From contig JAVJPW010000007.1 in NCBI GenBank assembly GCA_040217575.1, positions 1 to 64,000 on the forward strand: 64,000 nt of DNA, written 5' to 3'. This DNA is from Pacificispira sp040217575 (GTDB lineage: Bacteria; Pseudomonadota; Alphaproteobacteria; UBA8366; Aestuariispiraceae). The notes beneath the pieces are model-generated. The model worked only from the letters and a program-made list of their open reading frames with translations, did not search any database and was not told where the DNA came from. The position numbers and the translations under genes were made by a program. Positions 1 to 12,900 of the stretch are shown here, piece by piece (the stretch's first letter is position 1; every line of letters begins with the position of its first letter).

Positions 1-3000
1 GCGGCCCGCATTCACACCCAATTCAGGGTGATCCGGGTCTTCCTCGCCAACCGGCGGCTCGCCCGGAGGAGGCGGTTCCGGCGGGTTCGGCGGTTCCGGC
101 GTCGGCGGGTCAATCGTCGGCCCGTCATCCGTGATCGTGAACGTCTGGGTCGCCGTGGAAACATCATTGTCCCCATCGGTCAGCGTATAAGTGAACCCTT
201 CCGTCAGCGGGTCGCCGCCGGAATGATCTTCGTTCGCATCCGACGTGTAGCTGTAGGACCCGTCCGAATTGACCGTCAGCGTGCCGTACTGCGTGTCGAC
301 CGCGACACCGACCTGGCCGGTCTGGGTGGACCCGTCTTCCGCCGTGTAGGTGAAAGACGTGATTTCCGCGCCGTCGGCACCCTGGACATCGTTGTCCATG
401 ACGTTGCCAATGACGGTTTCCCCGCCTTCCTTCAGCGTCTGCGCCGCGTCATCCACCGCGGTCGGCACATCATCGACCACCGCAACCTTGAAGCCGTGGG
501 TGAAGACCAGACCGTTCAGATCCGCCGGATCGAGGTCAAAGTCCGCACCGACACCTTCCTTCGGCACACCTTCCAGTGCGATGTCGAAGGTCAGGACATC
601 TTCTTCCGTGAAGACCGGATGATCCAGATTGTCCATCAGTTCAAAGGTGTACGTGCCGTCCGCGTTCAGCGTGATGGTGAACACTTCGCGTTCGCCCGCG
701 CCGCCGGCATCCGCCGTCGCCGTCAGTACGCCGTTCGACTGGCTGAACGTAACCGCATCGCCATTGGCCGTCAGATCCGTCGGCATGCCGGACAAATCGA
801 AGCTGAAGTCCAGGTCTTCGTACTGAAGCGCGGTCTTTGCGCCCGGCGCAGGACCGTCCGCACCATAGTCGATGGTGATCAGGTCGTGACCGGTCAGGTT
901 CAGGTCGCCGCTGGCGCTGAGCGATTCGCGATCCTGATCGGACCCGTCGTTGCTGGCGCCTTCCGCCTCGCGCAGGTCGTCTTCATCGATGATGACCGTT
1001 TCGCCGGTGACTTCCGTCCCGCCACCGCCGGTGCTGTCCGGATCGATGTAGGTGAAGTCGATTCCGGTGATCCAGTAGTCGGAGCTGTCCTGATTCGTCG
1101 TCTGCCCGTCGTCGCCATCCGGGGTGCCGTCCTGATACGGGTTCGCCGTAAAGACCAACTGATCGATGGACTGCCCTTCAGGGATATTAATCGTGTACGT
1201 GCCCTGGTTGGAGCCGGTATTCGCCGTGAAGTCGAACTCGGCAACCACCTGGCCGTCCTTGTAGGCGACCACGTGGCCTTCTTCGATCCCTTCGCCCTGT
1301 ACGTATTCCGTCTGGAACAGGTTCGCGACCGTGAAGGTAACGCTGGTGACGTCGTAATCAAAGTCGATGGTCATGACTTCCGACAGGGCTTCCGTCGGGT
1401 CATAACCCAACTGGCCGGCGACACCCGATTCCGGGGTCGCTTTGACACCGATGCCGGGTCCGCCCGTCGAATTGCCGACGGACACATTGTCCAGCGACGC
1501 ACTGGACAGGGTGCCGTCCGGCAGGATCTGCTGGGCCGTGACCGTGAAACCGGTATCCGGATCGTCATAGCTTTCATGATCGACGCGGCCGGTCTTGATG
1601 ACCGGTTGCCCGCCCGTCGTCAGTTCGTTGACCGTTGCAACCGGAACATCATCCACCACGGTGACGGAGAAGTCCTGAGTAACCGACGCATCGGCCAGCC
1701 CTTCGATCGCGTCCTGGTCGTAGTCGGTACCGGCAAGCGATTCTGCACTGGGAACACCCGTCAGGGTGAAGCCGAGGTCCATCAGGTTTTCGCCCTGCGC
1801 GTCGGCATGGTCCAGGCTGTCCTTCAATGTGAAGGTATAGCCGCCATTGCCGTCCAGCGTGACGGTGAAGACCTCGCGACCACCGGCCGTACCGGTCAAC
1901 GTGTCCGTATTTTCGTCATAGGAATAGACAACGGCTTCGCCCTGGCTGGTCAGACCCGCCGGGCCTTCGACCGTCCAGTTCAGATCGTCATATCCAAGGC
2001 CCGTCTGGGGCGCACCGTCGGCCGGGCCGTCCGCGCCATAGTCGATGGTAATCAGGTCGCCCGAACCAAGGCCCAAATCGCCTGACGCGCTCAAGCCTTC
2101 CTTCGTGTCGTCCGTGCCGTCGGCCAGGTCGTCTTCGTCGACAGAGCCTGCCGTCGCGGTTCCGATCACACCCTGGTTTGCCTGTGCGACCGGGACATCA
2201 TCCACGATGTCCACACCGAAGTTTTGGGTAACTTCAACCGCGTCCAGGCCCGCAACCGGGTCACCGTCATTGTCCAGTGCCGCAGCAATGGCGTCAGCGC
2301 TGGGCGTGCCGGAAATCCCGAAATTCAGACCTTCGACATTCTGGCCATTGGCGTCTTCGTGATCGATCTGATCCTTCAGCGTGAAGGTATATGTGCCGTC
2401 GGGATTTGCTTCGACCGTGAAGACTTCGCGGCCATCGGCAGTCGCCGTCAGAACGTTCCCCGTCTGACTGTAGGTGATCGCATCGCCATTGGACGTCAAA
2501 CCGGAAGGCCCGGTGATCGTCCAATCCATGTCGGCGAAGCCAAGCCCATCCGGCGCACCGTCGGCCGGGCCGTCCGCACCGTAGTCGATCGGAACGATTG
2601 TACCGCTGCCGAAGCCCAGGTCGCCAGAGGCGCTGAGGCTTTCCTTCGTGTCGTCCGTTCCGTCCGCAAGGTCGTCTTCATCCACAGAGACGGATTCCGC
2701 CTGTCCAACAGCAATCGCGTCGGTCTTCACCACCGGGACGTCATCGACGACATCGATTTCGATGTCCGCCTTGGACTGTGTGCCGTTGCCGTCCGTCGCG
2801 ATGATCTTGAACGGAATATCCTGAACCAGGTTTTCGCCCTGACCGGCCGCGTGGTCCAACGGCCCCACCAGGTCGAAGTCATAGGAATAGCCGCTCTGCG
2901 GATCGCCGTTCAGCGTCATCGTAAAGATGGTGTCGCCACCGGCAGATCCCGTGATCACGGTGCCTTCGGGGTTCATTGTATAGGTCAGCGGCGTACCGTC

Positions 3001-6000
3001 GGACGTCAGCTGCTTGCCCGCCAGATCGCCGGAAACCGCCGGATCTTCAAAGACCAGCGCATTCTGCGCCGCCGGGCCATCCGCGCCGAAATTGACGAAA
3101 ATCGCCTGGCCGGTATGGCTGTTGTCCACATTGTCCTGATCGGTGCCGTCAACGCTGTCGCCGTCGTCAGTATCCAGATCATCTTCATCGACGACCTGCT
3201 GGCCGGCATCGGCAACCGGTTCGCCGTTTTCCGTATAGGGCGGCGGGAAGTAGATACCGGGCCCGTCGACGACAAGCGTCTGCTGGGCCGTCGATTCATC
3301 GCCATCAAAGTCGCGTATCGTATAGCTGAAGCTGTCTTCGAAGCCGGCTTCCATCTGCTGCTGCGTCACGTCCTGGTCCAGCATGTAGGTCCAGGTACCG
3401 TCGGCATTGACCGTCAGCGTACCGTATTCAGTGTCGGCGGGCTGGCCGATCGTACCGGTCGCCTGATTGCCGTTTTCATCCGTATAGGTGAAGCCGACCA
3501 CTTCGGCCTGATTGCCTTCCGGGCCATCCGCGCCGTAGCTGTCGTTGGCAAGCAGGTTGGCGCCGCCATTTGCCGACCCAACCGTCTCGTCCGTGGAACG
3601 GACGCTCACATCAGCTTCGTCACGAGCAACCGGGACGTCATCGACGATATCGACACCGAACGATTGCGTAATCTGCGCATCCGCAAGACCGTCAATCGCA
3701 TCCTGATCGAAATCCTTTTCCGCCAGCGCGGCGGCATCGGGTTTACCGATGATATCGAAGGTCAGACCTTCGACATTCTGGCCGTTCGCCGTCTGGTGAT
3801 CGATCTGATCAGACAGGGTGAAGGTATAGTCGCCGGTCGCCGGGTCGATCGACACCGTGAACACAGTGCGCCCGCCTGCTTCCGCCGTCAGCACGCCGTT
3901 CGACTGGCTGTAGGTAACCGTGTCGCCATTGGACGTCAGGCTGGGCAGGTTGGTCTCGTCGAAGCTGTAGACCAGGTCCGCCGCCGTCAGACCCGTCGGC
4001 GCGTTCGCGTTCGCCGGGCCATCCGCACCATAGTCGATGGTGATCAGGTCGCCGTTTCCGAGGCCCAGATCGCCGGACGCACTGAGGCTTTCCTTCGTGT
4101 CGTCCGTGCCGTCGGCCAGATCATCTTCATCCAGTGAGACGCTTTGCGCCTGTCCGATGCCGCTGTCATCAACCACAGCCACAGGCACGTCGTCCGTCAC
4201 GTCGACGGCAAAGCTCTGCGTGATCTGTGCCCCGTCGAGGCCGTCGGCCGCATCCTGGTCGAAGTCGCGAACCGCGTCCTTCACATCCTGGCTGGGCACA
4301 CCGACCATGGAGAACTGCAGGTTCTCCACATTCTGGCCGTTGGCATCCACATGATCGATCTGATCCTTCAGTTCGAACGTGTAGGTACCGTCCGCATTGG
4401 CCTGAACCGTGAAGACCTCACGCCCACCGGCTTCCGCCGTCAGCGTGTCCGTCGCGTCATCATAGCTGTAGGTGACCGCATCGCCGTTCGACGTCAGACC
4501 CGCCGGGCCCGCAATCGTCCAGTCCATATCGGAATATTCAAGTGCGTCCGGAGCATTGGCTGCCGGGCCGTCCGCACCGTAGTCGATGGTGACGAGGTCC
4601 CGGCCACCGGCCAGACCCAGGTCGCCGCCCGTCGTCAGGCTTTCCTTCGTATCGTCCGTGCCGTCGGCCAGGTCATCTTCGTCGACCGCACCGGTAACAG
4701 CCGTACCGACCACATCCTGGTTGGTTTGGGCAACCGGCACATCGTCGACGACATCAACACCGAACGTCTGCGTGATTTGGGCACTGTCCAGACCATCCGC
4801 TGCGTCGTTATCATAGTCCCGAACCGCGTCCTTCGCCGCCTGGCTGGGCACACCAACCATGGAGAACTGCAGGTCCTCCACATTCTGGCCGTTGGCATCC
4901 ACATGGTCGATCTGATCCTTCAGTTCGAACGTGTAAGTGCCGTCGGGATTGGCCTGAACCGTGAAGACCTCACGCCCGCCGGCTTCCGCCGTCAGCGTGT
5001 CCGTCGCGTCATCATAGCTGTAGGTGACCGTATCGCCGTTCGACGTCAGACCGGTCGGGCCCGCAATCGTCCAGTCCATGTCGGAATATTCCAGAGCGTC
5101 CGGGGCACCCGCCGCAGGGCCATCCGCACCGTAGTCGATTGAAACCAGCGGACGGCCGTTTGCCAGCGCAAGGTCACCGCCCGTGGTCAGGCTTTCCTTC
5201 GTATCGTCCGTGCCGTCGGCAAGGTCATCTTCGTCGACAGACCCGTCCGTCGCTTCACCAACATATTGCTGGTTTGCCTGTGCGACCGGCACATCGTCTG
5301 TCACATCGACAGAGAAACCATGATCGAACGTGACGCCCGTGAAGGCCGCAGGGTCAAGGTCATAGTCCGTGACCGCGTCCGCGTCCGGTGTGCCGACCAG
5401 CCCGAAGTCGAGGGATTCGACATTCTGACCATTGGCATCTTCATGGTCGATCTGGTCCTTCAGTTCGAACGTGTAGGAACCGTCCGCATTCAGCGTCACC
5501 GTGAAGACTTCGCGACCGCCGGCTTCCGCCGTCAGCACGTCGCCGGTCTGGCTGTAGGTGATCGGGTCGCCGTTCGATGTCAGGTTCGCCGGCCCCTGGA
5601 TCGCCCAATCCAGGTCGCCATAGGTCAGGCCTGTCGGGGCGCCCGCGGCGGGGCCGTCGGCACCATAGTCGATCGCAATCAGTTCGGTATTGCCCAGACC
5701 CAGCGTCGCCGTGTCGGACAGGCTGTCGGAACCGTCTGTTCCGTCGGCCAGGTCGTCTTCATCGACCGACGCCGTCCCCGCCTGAACCTGCGCACCGGTG
5801 TTGGCTTCCGCCGTCGGCACATCGTCGACGACGCCAACCGTGAACTGCTGCGTGATCTGAAGGTCGCCCAGACCGTCGACCGTGTCCTGGTCGAAGTCGG
5901 CGGAATTCAGCGCATCGGCGCTGGGCTTGCCAACCAACCCGAAGGTCAGGTTTTCGACATTTTCGCCGTTGGCATCCTGATGGTCGATCGAATCCTTCAG

Positions 6001-8331
6001 TTCAAACGTGTAGCTGCCGTCCGCATTGAGCTGGACCGTAAAGACCTCACGCCCGCCGGCTTCCGCCGTCAGGGTGTCGGTGTTTGCATCGTAGCTGTAG
6101 AGAATCGCATCGCCCTGGGACGTCAGACCCGAAGGCCCGGTCAGCGTGTAGTCCAGGTCACCATACTGAAGCGCCGTCGGCGAACCCGCCGCCGGGCCGT
6201 CCGCACCATAGTCGATGTTGATAAGATCGCGGCCCGCAAGGCCCAGATCCCCGCCCGTGGTCAGGCCTTCCTTCGTATCGTCCGTACCGTCGGCCAGATC
6301 GTCTTCATCCACCGAACCCGTAAAGGCCGTGCCGACCGCATTCTGATCGGCCGTCGCGACCGGGACGTCATCGACGATTTCAACCTTGAAGCTGTGATCG
6401 ATCGTGACGTCATCGGCATTGACCGTATCGCCATCACCGTCCGTGACGGAGGCATTGGCGGACATCGTGCCCGTCAGGCCGAATTCGAGTTCCATCGAAT
6501 TTTCGTCCTGCCCGGCCGGATGATCGACACTGCCGACAAGGTTGAAAGTATAGGTGTCGTCGCCATTCAGTGTGACGGTAAAGATCGTGTCCCCACCCGC
6601 GGAACCGGTCAGTACGTTTCCGGTCTGGGAGTAGGTGATCGGAACACCGCCGGACGTCAGGCCAGCGGGCCCTTCGATCGTCAGGCCGGACGGATCAGGA
6701 TTGACCCCGCCGCCAGTGGCCGTCGCGTTGTCCGCATCGGCACCCAGCGTGGCACCGAACGTAATGCCGCTGAGGCCAAGCGTGCCCGTCGCGGAGGTAG
6801 ACTGCGACCCGTCCGTACCGTCGGCGGTGTCGTCTTCGTCGACGGTCACGGTTTGTGCGGCGACCGGGCCGGAAATCGGGCCGATTTCGGGCACATCATC
6901 CACGACGTCGATATTGATTTCACCCCGGGCCACGGACCCGTTGCCGTCGGTCACGACCACGGTGAAGGGAATGTCTTCCACAAGGTTTTCACCCTGGCCC
7001 GTCGCATGGTCCAGGTTGGCCATCAGGTCGAACGTATAGCTGTAGCCATCCTGCGGATCGTGATTCAGCGTCAGCGTGAAGACATCGTCCGTGCCGTTGT
7101 TCGCCGTAATCGTCTGCCCGTCCTGCGACAGCGTATAGCTGAGCGGCTGGCCATCGGACGTAAGGCCCATGTTCGTCAGCGCGGTCGGAATTTCCAGCAC
7201 GACCGGGTCGGACGCCGCCGGTCCGTCGTCGCCGAAGTCGATATTGATGCCCTGGCTTACCGAAGACGCACCTGTCTGGTCGGTACCGGATTCCACATCG
7301 CCCTGTTCGGTGCCCAGATCGTCTTCATCAACCACCCGGTCGCCCGTCGCGGCATCCGGCTCACCCGGTTCCTTGAAGGTGATTGTCGGGACGTCTTCAC
7401 CGATCTTGATCTTCAGCTCGGCAGTGTCCGTATCACCATCGCCATCCGTGATGGTGTAGGTGAAGCCGTCGAAGACATCGACGGTTTCGTTGCCGGGAAT
7501 GTCGGAATTGGCCTGATAGGTGTAGGACCCGTCGGAATTGACCGTCAGGGTGCCGTATTCAGTGGTAACCGTATCACCGGCATTCGCCACCTGCGGGGTG
7601 CCGTTGGCATCCGTGTAGGTGAAGCTGGTCAGGTCCGCCCCGTCGGCACCTTCAATATCATTGTCCAAAACATTGCCGGTGATCGCGGGACCGTTTTCTT
7701 CGGCGGTTACCGTGCCGTCATCCTTGGCTTCTGGAACATCGTCGACAACGTCGATCTTGATGACGCCGTTGGCGGTCGAACCGTCCCCGTCCGTCGCAAT
7801 CAGGCCGAACGGAATGTCTTCGATCAGATTCTGGCCTTGCGCCGTGTCATGGTCCAGCTGACCAATCAGATCGAAGGTATAGCTGTAGCCGTTCTGCGGG
7901 TCGCCGCTCAACGTCATCGTGAAGATGGCGTCGCCGCCGGCAGAACCGGTGATGACCGTCGATGTCGGGTCGATTGTATAGGTCAGCGCCGTACCGCCTG
8001 ACGTAAGCCCCATGGCCGCCAGGTCGCCGGAAACCGCCGGATCCTCAAACAGAAGCGCATCCTGCGCCGCCGGGCCGTCTTCGCCGAAGTCAACCGCGAC
8101 CGGCCGCGTAACGGCGGAATCCTGGCTTTGATCTGAACCGTTGACCGCGTCGCCGTCGCCGGTGTCCAGGTCGTCTTCGTCAACGACACCGCCACCTTCG
8201 GCCTGCGGCCCCTGATCCGTCGGGAAATAGATTTCCGGACCGTCATCGCCGATCACCAGATGGACGGTCGCGGTATCGGTATCGCCGTCACCATCCTGCA
8301 AGGTATAGGTGAAATCGTCTTCGACATCCTG
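1..8331 (-). CDS. Giant repeat adhesin, continuation after the frameshift; 3' end lies outside the window
   Basis: From about 8331 down to position 1 the minus strand stays open in one frame, shifted by one base from the upstream part, and encodes more of the same protein (over 2770 codons). I checked the joints near 8331, 5200 and 2150 and saw no stop. About twelve further (V)DEDDL-type repeat starts lie near 8168, 7318, 6828, 6298, 5750, 5223, 4670, 4118, 3178, 2660, 2120 and 969. A non-repetitive domain of about 150 residues sits at roughly 1060-1540, and a Pro/Glu-rich linker at 1-125. No ribosome site or natural start is seen at 8331, so this is the distal part of one gene. The C-terminal RTX/secretion signal must lie beyond the left edge. 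If the frameshift is real, this part is not translated and the product cannot be exported. If it is a sequencing error, the intact protein exceeds 4800 residues. Confidence 0.82.
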
Positions 8332-9959
8332 CCGCCGACATTCTGAATGTCGCTGTCGGCAGTGTAGCTCCAGGAACCGTCGGCATTGACGGTCAGGGTA
8401 CCGAATTCGGTATCAACCGTATTGCCGGCCGCCGCGGTCTGGGTGTTGCCGCTTTCGTCGGTATAGCTGAACTCGGTGATTTGCGCATTGTCCGCATCGG
8501 CACCCAACGTGTCGTTGTCCGTCAGCAGGTTCCCCGTAACGGTGTTGCTGACCGTTTCATTCGCCTGCTGCAGACGATATTCGCCATCGTCCTTCGCATC
8601 CGGCACATCGTCGACAACGTCGATTTTGATGACGCCGTTGGCGGTCGAACCGTCGCCGTCCGTCGCAATCAGGCCAAACGGAATGTCTTCGATCAGGTTT
8701 TCGCCCTGGCCCGTCGGGTGGTCCAGATTGTCAACCAAATCAAAGGTATAGCTGTAGCCGTTCTGCGGATCGCCATTCAACGTCATGGTGAAGACGGTCT
8801 GGCCGCCGGCAGAACCGGTGATGACCGTCGACGTCGGATCGATCGTATAGGTCAGCGGCACCCCATTGGACGTAAGCCCCATGGCCGCCAGGTCGCCGGA
8901 AACCGCCGGATCCTCAAACAGAAGCGCATCCTGCGCCGCCGGGCCGTCTTCGCCGAAGTCAACCGCGACCGGCCGCGTGACGGCGGAATCCTGGCTTTGA
9001 TCGGAACCGTTGACCGCATCGCCGTCGCCGGTGTCCAGGTCGTCTTCGTCGACGACACCGCCGCCTTCGGCCTGCGGACCCTGATCCGTCGGGAAATAGA
9101 TTTCCGGACCGTCATCGCCGATCACCAGATGAACGGTCGCGGTATCGGTATCGCCGTCACCGTCCTGCAAGGTATAGGTGAAATCGTCTTCGACATCCTG
9201 GCCGCTGACATTCTGAATGTCGCTGTCGGCGGTGTAGCTCCAGGAACCGTCGGCATTGACGGTCAGGGTACCGAATTCGGTATCAACCGTATTGCCAGCC
9301 GCTGCCGTTTGGGTGTTGCCGCTTTCGTCGGTATAGCTGAACTCGGTGATCTGCGCGTTGTCCGCGTCGGCACCCAACGTGTCGTTATCCGTCAGCAGGT
9401 TGCCCGTGACGGTGTTGCTGACACTGTCGCCCGCCTGATCCAGACGGAATTCGCCATCATCCTTCGCATCCGGCACATCGTCGACAACGTCGATCTTGAT
9501 GGCGCCAGTTGCCTGGCTGCCGTCGCCGTCCGTCGCGATCAGGCCGAACGGAATGTCTTCAATCAGGTTTTCACCCTGGCCCGTCGGGTGGTCCAGATTG
9601 TCAACCAAATCAAAGGTATAGCTGTAGCCGTTCTGCGGGTCGCCATTCAGCGTCATGGTAAAGACAGTCTGGCCGCCGGCAGAACCGGTGATGACCGTCG
9701 ACGTCGGATCGATCGTATAGGTCAGCGGCACGCCATTGGACGTAAGGCCCATGGCCGCCAGGTCACCGGAAACCGCCGGGTCCTGGAACAGAAGCGCATC
9801 CTGCGTCGCCGGACCATCCGGACCGAAGTCAACCGCGACAGGCCGCGTAACGGCGGAATCCTGGCTTTGATCGGAACCGTTGACCGCATCGCCGTCGCCG
9901 GTATCCAGGTCGTCCTCATCGACGACACCGCCACCTTCGGCCTGCGGCCCCTGATCCGT
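8221..9959. repeat. Nearly identical tandem repeat, 870-bp period, one copy 869 bp
   Basis: The junction word cgggaaatag recurs at 8221, 9090 and 9960. The spacings are 869 and 870 bp, i.e. 290 codons minus one base and exactly 290 codons. Each unit encodes one T1SS-143 domain plus one VCBS-like domain. Side-by-side reading of the first 150 bases shows only a handful of substitutions. The third unit (below 8221) matches for about half its length and then diverges. Such repeats are prone to recombination and to assembly errors. Confidence 0.93.
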
Positions 9960-12900
9960 CGGGAAATAGATTTCGGGCACGCCGTCGCCGATAACGACAG
10001 CGAATTCCGCCGTATCCTGGTCGCCGTCGCCGTCTTCCAGCGTATAGGTGAACTCGTCACGGACGTCGGCACCGCCGACATTCACAACATCCGAATCCGC
10101 CGTGTAGGTCCAGGATCCGTCCGTGTTGACGGTCAGTTCACCATGTTCGGTATCGACAGTGGACCCGGCATTTGCCGACTGCTGGTTGCCGTTTTCGTCC
10201 GTATAGGTGAAGGAAACGACCTCCGCCCCTTCACTGTCGGCACCGACCGTATCGTTGTCGACCAACAGATTGCCGGAAACGGTGCTGCCGGTCGTCTCAC
10301 CCGCCTGCTGGATGCGGTGGTCGCCGTCATCCTTTGCCTCAGGGACATCGTCGACGACATCGACGGTGATCGTACCGCTGGCGGTCGAACCGTCGCCGTC
10401 CGTGACAGTGACGGTGAAGGGAATGTCTTCAATCAAGTCTTCCGCTGTCGCCGTCGGATGATCCAGATTGTCCAAAAGGTCGAACGTCCAGCCATAGCCG
10501 TTTTGGGCATCGCCCGTCAGCGACATGGTGAAGATGGTGTCGGCGCCGGCGGAACCGGTGACCGTCTGACCATCCGGCGACACCGAATAAGTCAGCGGAA
10601 CGCCATTGGACGTAAGGCCCATGTTGGTGAGCGCCGGGGGCACAGAGAGTTCGACAGTGTCGATCCCGTCCTGACCCGCATCGATCGTCAACGTACCGGA
10701 AACCGCACTGGTCCCGGTCCCGTCGGTACCGACCTCGCTGTCGCCCTGTGCGGCGGTCAGGTCGTCTTCATCGACAAAGGCACCGCCGACGCCCAGGTTC
10801 GGGTCGCCCGACGGCGGCGGGTTGACCGTAATCGTCGGCGTATCGTCGGCCACCTTGATCGGCTGTTCGGCAGTAGCCGTGTCACCGTCGCCGTCAACGA
10901 TCGTATAGGTGAAATTGTCCATCAGCGGCCCATTTCCGGACTGCGATGAATGGTCGGATTCCGCATCCGGCGTATAGGTCCACGAACCGTCCGCATTGAC
11001 GGTCAATTCGCCATACTGCGTATCGACAGTCGTCCCGGCAGGCGCCGTTGCAGGGGCACCGTTTTCGTCGGTGTAGCTGAAGGCAGTCAGCGTGCCGTCT
11101 ACATTGTCGGCATTGAAACTGTCATTCGTCAGCACATTGCCGCCGACACTTGCCCCGCCTTCGGTCGCGTCGACCGTGGCATCGTCAACCGCCGTCGGAA
11201 TGTCGTCGGTCACATCGATCGCGAAATTCTGGCTGATCGACAGTCCGCCCAGACCGTCAATCACGTCCAGGTCGAAGTCCGTATCGCCCAGCGCGGACGC
11301 GCTCGGCACGCCTTCCAATGCAAAGGAAAGCTGTTCGACATTTTCGCCGTTCGCGTTCTGATGGTCGATCGCGTCCTGCAGCGTGAACGTATAGGTCCCG
11401 TTGGGATTCAGGCTAACCGTAAACACATCGCGACCGCCGGCGGTAGCCGACAGGGTATCCGTGTTCGCATCATAGGTGTAGGTCACCGCCTCCCCATGGC
11501 TGGTCAGGCCGGACGGACCGGTGAGCGTATAGTCGAAGTCACCATATTGCAGGCCCGTCGGCGCACCGGCCGCGGGGCCGTCCGCACCGAAATCGAACTT
11601 GATCAGATCGCCGCCGCTGAGGCCCAAATCTCCGCCGGTCGTCAACGCACCCGCATCCGGGCTGGACCCATCGGCCAGGTCGTCTTCGTCGACCGAACCG
11701 ACATCCGCCGTGCCGATCGCACCGGCATCAACTTCCGCCTGCGGCACATCGTCGACCACGGTAACCTTGAAGCCATGGGTGACCGTGACATCACCGGCGG
11801 AAACCGTGTCGCCGTCCCCATCGGTGATGGTCAGGTCGCCGGTCACCGGGCCTTCGATACCGAACTCAAGCTCTATCGAGTTCTGATCCAGTGCATCGGC
11901 ATGGTCGATACTACCAACCAAATCAAAGGTATAGGTATCATTGGCGTTCAAGGTAACGGTGAAGATCGTATCGCCGCCCGCAGAGCCGGTCAGAACATTG
12001 CCCGACTGGGTATAGGTGATCGGGTCGCCCCCAGACGTCAGACCGGCAGGGCCCGTGATCGTCATGTTGTTGGGGTCGTAGCTGACCGCCCCGGTCCCGC
12101 TGGTCGTGGACCCGTCCGCATCGGCGCCGACGGTGCCCGCAAACGCGATACCGCTAAGGCCCAGCGTTCCGGTCGCCGAGGTCGACTGCGACCCGTCCGT
12201 TCCATCGGCGGTATCGTCTTCGTCCACCGTGACCTGTTGCGCGGCATCCGGGCCAGAGGTCTGTTCAATCACCGGAACGTCGTCGATGACATCGACATAG
12301 ACGGCATCAGACACTTGCGCACCATCGCCGTCCGTCAGCGTTACCGTAAACTCCAGGTCGTTAAGGACATTTTCGCCCTGACCGGTCGGGTGATCCAGAT
12401 TGCCGATCAGGTCGAAGGTCCAGCCGAACCCGTTCGTTTCGTCCCCGGTCAACGTCGCGGTGAAGACCGTCGGGCCACCGGAACCGGCCGTCGCCGTGAC
12501 GGTCGTCCCGTTCGTCGAATAAACCAGCCCGGTGCCGTCAGAAGTCAGATTCATGGCGTTGAGCGCCGGCGACGCATCGATCGTGAGCGAACCGAAGCCG
12601 GCCGAACCAACGTCGATATTGACCGTACCGCTGACAACGGACGCACCGGTCCCGTCGGTTCCGACTTCGCTGTCGCCCTGGGCCGCGGTCATATCGTCTT
12701 CATCGACGAAAGCACCGTTGGCACCCAGATTCGGGTCACCATCCGGCGGCGGGTTGACGGTGATGCTCGGCCCCTTCTTCACCAGGATTTCAAGCTGGGC
12801 CGTGGACTGGTCGCCATCGTCGTCGACAATCGAATATGTCACATATTCGGTCACACTGGTGGCGCCGGACGGGAATACGATCGACGAATCGGGTGTGAAG

